Shown here: positions 1 to 6,368 of the stretch, piece after piece
How the letters are laid out: each line of letters begins with the position of its first letter
Numbering within the stretch: the stretch's first letter is position 1
NCBI GenBank assembly: GCA_964545075.1
Contig: CAZJFS010000213.1
Span: 1-6,929 of the forward strand
Length of the DNA stretch: 6,929 nt
Source of the DNA: DAOPXV01 sp035352535
Lineage (GTDB): Bacteria; Muiribacteriota; UBA9980
Direction: 5' to 3'
Program-made: the position numbers and the translations under genes
Notes under the pieces: generated by a model
The model's input: only the letters and a program-made list of their open reading frames with translations
What the model was told of the DNA's origin: nothing
Databases searched by the model: none

Positions 1-1701
1 CTGCTTTTTCATGTGCATTTCAAGCGGATCATCTTCTTTTTCAACGAAAGCGCCAGGCTCCGCAAAAAATTCAGGAGAATGAAAAGCGTTGGACACCTTA
101 AGACTATATTTTCCGTCTTCAAGATTTTCAGGAACCGGTATGGTGAAATTTTCAACAAAACTTTTTTTATATTTTGGTTCGACCTTGACGGCAATTTCTA
201 TGCTTTCTCCACCATTGTAGGCTGTTTTATCTATGGAAACCGAACTTACAACCGCTGACGGATTATTAGCGGAAATGTCAAATTCAACTGTCACGTCATA
301 CAAGCATGCCTTTTCAAAAGGATTTGCAACAACCGTTCTGACCGTAGACATAAGTTCATTAATCGAGGAACTGGCGATATCGGCCTCATCATAAAAATAA
401 TTTTTCCGGTTTATCTTAAATTCGCCGTTTTTTTCAGAACGTCCGTTAATGCTGTACGCAACTTTGGCGAAGCCTTCGCCCTGCCTGTTGATGCCCTCAT
501 CGATCGCCTGCGTCAGTATCGACTGTAAAAGATCCGCGAGCATTGCATTATCGTCAACGACATGCGTCGAAAATTCGCGTTTTAATTTATTGTCGAGATC
601 CCGGACCACGGTATGCACGTTTATAACGTGAGGCATTACGCCCAGAAGACCCGCGATGCCTTCATTGCGATCGACCGTGACGGAGCCTATCAGTTGCCCC
701 GGAGCTCCTATTTTAAAAGGCATTTCAGGAGATGAAAAACAGTAATAAATATTGGCTGGAGTAAAAAAGTAGTTGGCGTCTCCCTTTTTCAGGAAAGAAT
801 GGGCGAAAGCCAGAAACCGGTTGTTTTTAAGATAAGTCAGGGTGCCTATGGCCGTAATGTTTATGTCGCCCTTTACAAGTTGCGCTGCTATGGCGTGGCC
901 CGGCTTAAGTTCCGGTACGGAAAAATCTTCAGAACTAAAAGAAGGGGCGCTTTCAGCGTTTATAAGTTTAACGTTGTATCCGGAGCGTTTAACGCTCTGA
1001 CTTAAAAAATCGAAATTCCGGTTGTTCAAGCCCGTAACCATAAGCGGCGTGGAAGCTTTTTCAAATATCATATATTCGTTTTCGTTGATTTTTTCGATGC
1101 TTTCCGCGCCTATTTTTACGCCTTTGTAGCGTGAAGCGACTTTAGGGCTTTTATCGATAAAAAGCATCACATCGCGATCGATAAGTTCGTTCACGTTTAC
1201 GCCGGATTTCTTCTCTTTTTTCATATATTTGAAAAGTCCCGTCATTTCTTCGATCGGAGTCAAAAGACCCACGCTGTGATCCGCCATTACCCATCCGGAT
1301 GAAACGGCTCCAGCGAGTTTTCCATCTATATAAACTGGAGAGCCGCTCATGCCGGCGGCGATACCGCCGGATTTTTCAATGACCTCGCCTGAAACCTGAA
1401 CTAGAAATGAGGAACCGGAGATCTGAAGCGAATCATCTATCTTGTTGTTCTTAAGAACGCCGAGTATTTCAACATCGAATTCCTCTATTTCAAAACCATG
1501 TACGACGGTTTTTCCTATGCCTTTCATGCCGACTTTTACGTCTTTAACCTTCATTATTTCTATTTCTTCAGATGCGGTGGCGGACGCCGTTTTTGTTTCG
1601 GCCCAAACAATGTTCCCCGACCCGGCGATCAAGACTCCCAAACTCGCCAGAAAAGCAGCGGTTAATATAATCGCGAATACGCATAATTTTGTTTTAATCA
1701 T
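1..1701 (-). CDS. Secreted SpoIVB-type (S55) serine peptidase domain protein, C-terminus cut off by window edge
   Basis: An open frame of 567 codons runs from ATG at 1701 off the left edge, so the C-terminus is missing. Residues 1-34 form a Sec signal peptide: Lys at 3 and 5, hydrophobic core about 6-27, and a likely cut after V-W-A34. Residues about 50-83 are the conserved lead-in of this family (VGMKGIGKT, then EEFDVEILGVL). The serine motif GMSGSP lies at 117-122, with S119 the expected nucleophile, followed by DGKLAGAV. The histidine motif comes later: IGTLTY at 285-290 and AFAHSF at 298-303, with H301 the likely catalytic histidine, then GSVTVDRNEGIAGLLG at about 339-354. Residues about 478-545 look like a beta-sandwich domain. 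B. subtilis SpoIVB has histidine before serine, so the order here is permuted, and no PDZ domain is visible. A GAAAGG ribosome binding site (1712-1717) lies 10 bases before the ATG. The gene follows the phosphodiester glycosidase by 21 bases, probably in one operon. S55 membership is confident. The protein acts outside the inner membrane, and its substrate is unknown. Confidence 0.85.
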   Translation of the reverse strand, partial: MIKTKLCVFAIILTAAFLASLGVLIAGSGNIVWAETKTASATASEEIEIMKVKDVKVGMKGIGKTVVHGFEIEEFDVEILGVLKNNKIDDSLQISGSSFLVQVSGEVIEKSGGIAAGMSGSPVYIDGKLAGAVSSGWVMADHSVGLLTPIEEMTGLFKYMKKEKKSGVNVNELIDRDVMLFIDKSPKVASRYKGVKIGAESIEKINENEYMIFEKASTPLMVTGLNNRNFDFLSQSVKRSGYNVKLINAESAPSFSSEDFSVPELKPGHAIAAQLVKGDINITAIGTLTYLKNNRFLAFAHSFLKKGDANYFFTPANIYYCFSSPEMPFKIGAPGQLIGSVTVDRNEGIAGLLGVMPHVINVHTVVRDLDNKLKREFSTHVVDDNAMLADLLQSILTQAIDEGINRQGEGFAKVAYSINGRSEKNGEFKINRKNYFYDEADIASSSINELMSTVRTVVANPFEKACLYDVTVEFDISANNPSAVVSSVSIDKTAYNGGESIEIAVKVEPKYKKSFVENFTIPVPENLEDGKYSLKVSNAFHSPEFFAEPGAFVEKEDDPLEMHMKKQ

Positions 1702-1722
1702 AATATAAGAGCCTTTCAAATG

Positions 1723-2931
1723 TTAAAATTTTATATTCTTCTCTGAACTTTCAAACGCAACCTTTTTCCCGGCTTGATCTTCACCGTCACATGCTTTAAG
1801 AATCAAAGCCTGAGAGACGGGCCTTTCACAACCATCTGAAGGAGAATTCATAACCTTCCCCATCAGATAAAGCGTCGTGGAGCCTCCGCCGTCAAGATTC
1901 ATGGCATCAACCGCTCCAAGCTTCACCATAAGCGCCGAAAGCTCTTTTAAATTCATTCCGGCTGAAGTTTTCGGCTGCCTTCCGTCAACGCAAACAAGCA
2001 GCAGCTTGCCAGTCGATGTCATGCCGATAGCGGTTCTCGGCGCGCGCCCCTTTGCCACGTCAGGCCTGAATTTTTCGTCGGCCGCGCAATTTATGACGCT
2101 TCCGTCCCTTAAAAGCCTGGGGCCTCCGCCGACCGCAAATTGCGTTTTCTCCCATATAGGATTTATATATAGCTCAAGAGAAGCTTCATCGTTCAGGCAG
2201 ACGCGTTCGAGATCTGTGTACATAACGCCGCAGGCATATATCACATAGCCGTCCGGCGGTATAACTGAATTTGCGCGCCCCATTGAAATAACCTTCTCGT
2301 TTGAAACAACTATTTCGAACGAGTTGTTATTTTTGGTCATTGTCCTGTTTCCGTATTCAGGAGTATAAATAATGACCTCATCCGCGACAGGCGGCCTGTT
2401 TATTCCATCCAGCTCTATAAAATGGCATTCGCCGGTTTCAGAAATTTCATTTTTATAATAGAAGCGGGCGTCAAATTTCGGATTATCAAAGAAAATTTCA
2501 TTGCTTGAAGTTATGCCCATGACGGTACGGCCAAGTATTGGTTCCTTTATTATTTTCCCCTGGTGAATTATCATGCCGAGAGGATTGCCGCCATTTGAGA
2601 AAAACGAACCATTCACCGCCGCTACCGCGTTTTTTCTTTTCGCCATGGAAGAGACCGTTTCTTTATTGTGCAAGCTGTCCTTGCCAAACACGGATTCAAG
2701 TTTGAATTTATTCGAGTTGATGTCCAGTTCGAGAACGTGTATCGATTGCCTGCAATCAGGTTTTAAAATTTTCAGCTTTATATATTTCATGCCGTCAACG
2801 ATTTTCGTTTCCTCACACGCGTCAAAATCGGGAAACTTTGACGCGCCATAAACCGGAGCGAAAAACAATGGCAAAATGATTATTATTACAAAAAAAAGAA
2901 AAATGCATGAATTAAAATACTTGAATTTCAT
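1723..2931 (-). CDS. Secreted phosphodiester glycosidase family protein (NAGPA/DUF2233)
   Basis: This 402-residue protein has a signal peptide at its start: Lys at 2 and 4, hydrophobic stretch 9-25, and a likely cut after V-Y-G29. The mature part is one NAGPA (DUF2233) domain. Visible family motifs are AVNGSFF at 105-111, PLGMIIHQGK at 117-126, AVGGGPRLL at 266-274, RAPRTAIG at 296-303, VDGRQP at 315-320, and the signature NLDGGGSTTL at 345-354 with D347. The family includes the mammalian lysosomal uncovering enzyme, which removes GlcNAc from a GlcNAc-1-phospho-mannose diester. Bacterial members are thought to act on sugar phosphodiesters of cell-wall or surface glycans, but the substrate here cannot be read from sequence. 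The ATG at 2931 is chosen because it gives the signal peptide directly. No Shine-Dalgarno sequence precedes it, which is odd beside the clear sites of eno and the Cys-rich gene. It is the first gene of a probable operon with the S55 peptidase and begins 20 bases after a terminator-like hairpin. Family is confident; biological role is unknown. Confidence 0.9.
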   Translation of the reverse strand: MKFKYFNSCIFLFFVIIIILPLFFAPVYGASKFPDFDACEETKIVDGMKYIKLKILKPDCRQSIHVLELDINSNKFKLESVFGKDSLHNKETVSSMAKRKNAVAAVNGSFFSNGGNPLGMIIHQGKIIKEPILGRTVMGITSSNEIFFDNPKFDARFYYKNEISETGECHFIELDGINRPPVADEVIIYTPEYGNRTMTKNNNSFEIVVSNEKVISMGRANSVIPPDGYVIYACGVMYTDLERVCLNDEASLELYINPIWEKTQFAVGGGPRLLRDGSVINCAADEKFRPDVAKGRAPRTAIGMTSTGKLLLVCVDGRQPKTSAGMNLKELSALMVKLGAVDAMNLDGGGSTTLYLMGKVMNSPSDGCERPVSQALILKACDGEDQAGKKVAFESSEKNIKF

Positions 2932-2951
2932 GAATCATTTATCGGAGAAAT

Positions 2952-2983
2952 AAAAAAAAATATTAGCCGTTACGACTAATATT
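2952..2983 (-). terminator. Hairpin plus U-tract after the histidine kinase gene (terminator, or operator for the next gene)
   Basis: Read on the minus strand, two perfect 8-base arms AATATTAG and CTAATATT (2976-2983 and 2959-2966) flank a 9-base centre. Inside the centre two further C-G pairs can form around a 3-base loop after one mismatch. The inner arm runs straight into a tract of nine U (2960-2952). It begins 54 bases after the kinase stop codon, which fits a rho-independent terminator for that gene. The stem is AT-rich and therefore weak. The same palindrome sits just before the glycosidase gene, so it could instead be a regulator's binding site. Confidence 0.55.
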
Positions 2984-3037
2984 AATTTATATAAGTTCCT
3001 TTTACGTTTAAGCTATAGTCTTCTTTTTAGAAAAGGC

Positions 3038-4657
3038 CTACCGGGGCGTTTTCCGCGCCGGCAGTTTTATTGTAAAAGAAGTGCCTTCATCCGGTCCGCT
3101 TTCACAGGTTATTTTTCCGCCGTGCTGTGAAATTATAGCCTGGCAGATGGAAAGGCCTAGTCCCGTACCGCCCGTTGAAGACTTTGTGGTAAAAAACGGA
3201 TCGAATATATTCGCGATAACTTCAGACGGCATCCCCGCGCCGTTGTCCTTTATTGTAACATTAATATCCGAAGTTCCATTCATTTCAAGCGCTATGTTTA
3301 TCATACCATGCTTTCCTTCGGGTATTGCCTGCATGGAATTTGTTATAAGGTTTATAAAAACCTGTTCGAGCTGGGATGCGCTCCCGATAATATGACACGC
3401 ATCACAATTTTCGGAACGATTTTGAATAATATCAATATCTCTTTTTTGATTCGCTTTCGCCAGGCTTATAGACCTGTCTATAACCAAACATAGATCAAGC
3501 GGTTCCTGCGAGGTTGGAACAACCTTTGCAAAATCAAGAGTTGTTTCAATTATTTTTTGAATCCTCGCTATGGAATTTTCGATCTTTTTGATATGCTCGG
3601 TCACCTGTTCCGCGGGAGGCTGAGGAACCATATAAGAAAGACAGTCGGCCGAAAGTTGTATTATCGTCATGGGATTTCTTACGTCATGTATGATCTCCGA
3701 AAGTTTTTTACCAAGAAATATCATTTTTTCATTTTGAAGTATCTGACGTTCAAGAATTTTTTTGTCGGTGATGTTCCTCGCCATGATAACTATTCCGTCT
3801 CCAAATCTGGATTTTTTGTTTTTTTCCTGATTTAAAATAAAGGCGGAAAGGCTTACTATTATTTTTTGGCCATTTGAAGAACACATATTAGCCTCGAAGT
3901 TATAAACGGCGCCGTCTTTTTCAAGCATTTCAAGTATGCGCGCATAATGATTTTCAAGAAAGAAAAGATTTATGCGCTTATTTACAATTTCAGCCTGCTG
4001 ACATCCAAGATTTGATGAAGCGCCCGAATTAAAAAGCACCACCGCCTCTGAAGAATTTAAAACAATTATCATTTCAGAAGAGTTGTTTATAACGTTATAT
4101 AAAAAATTGCGGCTTTCGGAAAGCTCTATATTCGACTGAAGTAATTCTTCATAGTTCTTTGCCAGAGCTTCTTTCATAGTTTTGCCCCAGATTATATGAT
4201 ATGAATACCTGTCATTTGTTCTTCGAAGACGGGATTGTATCTCAGAAATGATATTTTTATGAAAGCGAAAAGCCGCGCTCTGATTATCTTGCGAAAACCG
4301 TTCAAAATTATCCGATGTCAGGTTGATCAGCAGAGTTTCACACAAAGAGATGGCGTTCGCGCTTCTGGCCTCGTTATCCATGAATGACATCTCGCCGAAA
4401 AACTCGTTCTCGGTAAAATTAGTTATTTCATGAGACGTATTATCGGGAAGTATCCTGTATATTTTCACCTTTCCGGAGACGACTATATAAAGCGAAGAGC
4501 CTTTATCTTTCTCATGAAATATAGTTTCATCGGCGGCATACTTTTCAAGGGATGAAAACTCAAGAAGCCTTCTGATATCGCTTTCTGAAATATTGTCGAA
4601 AATACTTATTTTTTTAATCTGTTGAAATTGAATGTCATTAATATGCAAAATACGCAC
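3038..4657 (-). CDS. Soluble sensor histidine kinase: cyclic-nucleotide-binding domain, PAS, HisKA, HATPase
   Basis: This 539-residue signalling protein is a probable autophosphorylating histidine kinase acting in the cytoplasm; no signal peptide or membrane segment is seen. Residues about 18-145 are a CRP-like cyclic-nucleotide-binding domain. Its phosphate-binding cassette is visible as FFGEMSFMDNEARSANA (86-102), with E89 and R98 in the positions that contact cyclic nucleotide in family members. A short probable coiled coil (about 158-185) leads to a PAS domain (about 185-300). The HisKA helix follows with the phospho-acceptor motif HDVRNP, H324. The ATPase has an N-box with N436 and N440, a G1 box DNGAG at 471-475, an F-box FDPFF at 485-489, and a G2 box GGTGLGL at 496-502. 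The start is GTG at 4657; an in-frame stop lies 15 bases upstream. TTG at codon 4 (4648) is an alternative, with AGGTG spaced 6 bases before it. No response regulator is adjacent, so its partner is unknown. It lies 181 bases after eno on the same strand and may be read from the eno promoter. Confidence 0.9.
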   Translation of the reverse strand: MRILHINDIQFQQIKKISIFDNISESDIRRLLEFSSLEKYAADETIFHEKDKGSSLYIVVSGKVKIYRILPDNTSHEITNFTENEFFGEMSFMDNEARSANAISLCETLLINLTSDNFERFSQDNQSAAFRFHKNIISEIQSRLRRTNDRYSYHIIWGKTMKEALAKNYEELLQSNIELSESRNFLYNVINNSSEMIIVLNSSEAVVLFNSGASSNLGCQQAEIVNKRINLFFLENHYARILEMLEKDGAVYNFEANMCSSNGQKIIVSLSAFILNQEKNKKSRFGDGIVIMARNITDKKILERQILQNEKMIFLGKKLSEIIHDVRNPMTIIQLSADCLSYMVPQPPAEQVTEHIKKIENSIARIQKIIETTLDFAKVVPTSQEPLDLCLVIDRSISLAKANQKRDIDIIQNRSENCDACHIIGSASQLEQVFINLITNSMQAIPEGKHGMINIALEMNGTSDINVTIKDNGAGMPSEVIANIFDPFFTTKSSTGGTGLGLSICQAIISQHGGKITCESGPDEGTSFTIKLPARKTPR

Positions 4658-4838
4658 CTTATCTGATACTTAATCTTTCACCAGCACAACTTCTCATAGC
4701 GCGAAAAACCAAAAATGGTCGTCCGCGATTTTAAAGTGAACGGCAAAGCGTTTTATTTCAATAACATTAATATTTAGTTATAACCTCGGTCCGCAGCTTT
4801 TTAAAGCAATACTCATGCGCAAATCTTAATTTTAAAAA

Positions 4839-6140
4839 CTATTTTTTCAAATTATAGAATACTTCAAGCCCGCGATACTGCGCAACGGATCCTAGTTCTT
4901 CTTCAATTCTTAAAAGTTGGTTATATTTAGCTATCCTATCGGTACGGCACATCGAACCGGTCTTTATCTGGCCGGCGTTCACCGCAACGGAAAGATCGGA
5001 TATCGTCGTATCGGCCGTTTCTCCGGAGCGGTGTGAAACTATGGCGGTAAAACCGGCGCGTTTAGCCATTTCGATAGCGTCGAGAGTTTCGGTAAGAGAA
5101 CCTATCTGATTGAGTTTTATAAGAACCGCGTTGCATGATTTTTCAGCGATAGCGCGTTTAATATATTTTACATTGGTAACAAGAAGATCGTCGCCGACTA
5201 TTTGAATTTTGTGGCCGAATTTAGCCGTCATTTTCTTGAAACCTTCCCAATCAGTTTCGGCAAGTCCGTCTTCAATCGAAAGTATAGGATATTTGTTTAT
5301 AAGCATTTCGTAATAAGCAATCATTTCATCGGTTGTTTTTTCTTCTTTATTGTCCGATTTATAGTTTAACGTATATTTTTTTGTTTCCTCGTTATAAAAG
5401 CTGGAAGCGGCCGCATCAAGAGCTATAAATACATCTTTTCCAGGTTTGTAACCGGCTTTTTCTATGGCTTCGACTATAACTTTTATAGCTTCTTCGTTAT
5501 TTGGAAGATTCGGAGCGAATCCGCCTTCATCGCCTACGCTTGTAGCGTATTTCCTGGATTTTAATATTGATTTAAGGTTGTGAAACACTTCGGCGCCCAT
5601 TCTAACCGCTTCAGAGAGTGATTTGGCGCCGGCAGGCATTATCATGAATTCCTGAATATCCACGTTGTTGTCAGCATGCGCTCCGCCGTTCATTACATTC
5701 ATCATAGGAACCGGGAGTTCTTTTGCGTTAGTACCGCCGACATACTGATAAAGCGGAAGTCCGAAATATGAAGCGGCCGCTCGCGCGCAGGCAAGGGACA
5801 CGCCTAAAATTGCATTGGCGCCAAGTTTGCTTTTATTTGCGGTTCCGTCAAGCTCTATCATAGTCTTATCAATGAGAGTCTGTTCCGTCGCATCAAGGCC
5901 GATTATCTCCGGGGCGATTATTTCATTTACATTCTTAACCGCTGTTAAAACACCTTTTCCAAGATATCTCTTTTTATCGCCATCGCGTAATTCAAGAGCT
6001 TCATTAATACCCGTCGAAGCGCCTGACGGAACAGCGGCGCGTCCTACTTCGCCCGAACTTAATATTACATCTACCTCGACGGTAGGATTTCCGCGTGAGT
6101 CAAGTATTTCTCTGGCTTTTAACTCAACTATCTGTGTCAT
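4839..6140 (-). CDS. eno: Enolase (phosphopyruvate hydratase)
   Basis: Enolase converts 2-phosphoglycerate to phosphoenolpyruvate in glycolysis and the reverse in gluconeogenesis; it is cytoplasmic and needs Mg2+. The 433 residues match the usual bacterial length. Every key motif is present: AREILDSRGNPTVEV (9-23), the mobile-loop PSGASTG with S42, GGAHADNN with H155, QEF with E164, the catalytic acid E206 in GDEGGFAPN, and the Mg ligands D242, E290 (SIEDGL) and D317 (VGDDL). Also present are the catalytic base K342 in IKLNQIG, SHRSGET (369-375), and K393 in IKTGS. The start is ATG at 6140, preceded by a strong GGAGGT site (6145-6150); the frame stays open 28 codons further upstream, but that stretch is not enolase-like. 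A promoter fits at 6203-6231. No clear terminator follows the stop, so read-through into the kinase gene is possible. Nothing in the protein is unusual. Confidence 0.98.
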   Translation of the reverse strand: MTQIVELKAREILDSRGNPTVEVDVILSSGEVGRAAVPSGASTGINEALELRDGDKKRYLGKGVLTAVKNVNEIIAPEIIGLDATEQTLIDKTMIELDGTANKSKLGANAILGVSLACARAAASYFGLPLYQYVGGTNAKELPVPMMNVMNGGAHADNNVDIQEFMIMPAGAKSLSEAVRMGAEVFHNLKSILKSRKYATSVGDEGGFAPNLPNNEEAIKVIVEAIEKAGYKPGKDVFIALDAAASSFYNEETKKYTLNYKSDNKEEKTTDEMIAYYEMLINKYPILSIEDGLAETDWEGFKKMTAKFGHKIQIVGDDLLVTNVKYIKRAIAEKSCNAVLIKLNQIGSLTETLDAIEMAKRAGFTAIVSHRSGETADTTISDLSVAVNAGQIKTGSMCRTDRIAKYNQLLRIEEELGSVAQYRGLEVFYNLKK

Positions 6141-6144
6141 TGCT

Positions 6145-6150
6145 ACCTCC
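6145..6150 (-). promoter_or_regulatory. Ribosome binding site that fixes the eno start
   Basis: GGAGGT on the minus strand lies 4 bases before the ATG at 6140. It rules out the 28-codon longer in-frame ATG at 6224, which has no such site and would itself include the promoter -10 region. Confidence 0.9.
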
Positions 6151-6202
6151 GCATATGTTGAAAAATTTTTATATAAACTTTTATTTGCAAAATGTTGAAA
6201 GT

Positions 6203-6231
6203 ATTCTATCAAAATTGTTGTCAAAATTCAA
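6203..6231 (-). promoter_or_regulatory. Sigma70-type promoter for eno
   Basis: On the minus strand, -35 TTGAAT (6226-6231) is followed after 17 bases by -10 TAGAAT (6203-6208). A TG lies one base before the -10, an extended -10 element. Transcription would start near 6196, giving a leader of about 55 bases. A TTGACA also occurs within the spacer (6219-6224), but no -10 sits at proper distance from it. Confidence 0.65.
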
Positions 6232-6285
6232 GGCGGCTTTAAAATTAATTTAATATTCCCGCCGAATAAACCTCGGAACCGCCTT
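6230..6285. repeat. 7-base inverted repeat between divergent promoters
   Basis: AAGGCGG at 6230-6236 and CCGCCTT at 6279-6285 are perfect inverted arms 42 bases apart. The left arm touches the -35 of the eno promoter, and the right arm lies 16 bases upstream of the -35 of the Cys-rich gene promoter. It could be a pair of half-sites for a shared regulator, but a 7-base match at this spacing can also arise by chance. Confidence 0.3.
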
Positions 6286-6301
6286 ATCACCCGGATCGAA
6301 C

Positions 6302-6330
6302 TTGACAAAAAAGCCGGCATATGATAAAAT
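6302..6330 (+). promoter_or_regulatory. Near-consensus sigma70-type promoter for the Cys-rich protein gene
   Basis: A perfect -35 TTGACA (6302-6307) is followed after exactly 17 bases by -10 TAAAAT (6325-6330), 5 of 6 consensus, with a TG at 6322-6323 making an extended -10. Transcription would start near 6337, leaving a leader of about 30 bases that carries the AGGAGGA ribosome binding site. This predicts strong constitutive expression unless repressed. Confidence 0.8.
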
Positions 6331-6353
6331 AACTCCCATTCCAAAAATGAAAT

Positions 6354-6360
6354 AGGAGGA
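6354..6360 (+). promoter_or_regulatory. Very strong ribosome binding site for the Cys-rich protein
   Basis: AGGAGGA lies 8 bases before the ATG at 6369. It is a near-perfect anti-16S match and fixes the start. Confidence 0.9.
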
Positions 6361-6368
6361 CACTCTCA

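Noticed and set aside
1442..1708. Plus-strand open frame of 88 codons, and other plus-strand frames across 13-1005, 1877-2248 and 2573-2851
   Set aside because: They lie antisense to the S55 and glycosidase genes, have no ribosome binding site or family motifs, and look like shadows of those frames.
4658..4838. Terminator or promoter between eno and the kinase gene
   Set aside because: I found only short weak dyads (for example ACCA/TGGT around 4708-4719 and an 8-base GTTATAAC at 4777-4784) and no -35/-10 pair at proper spacing, so none is called.
6141..6224. 28-residue N-terminal extension of enolase from ATG 6224
   Set aside because: The strong GGAGGT site at 6145-6150 and the canonical enolase N-terminus place the start at 6140, and the promoter -10 falls inside the extension.
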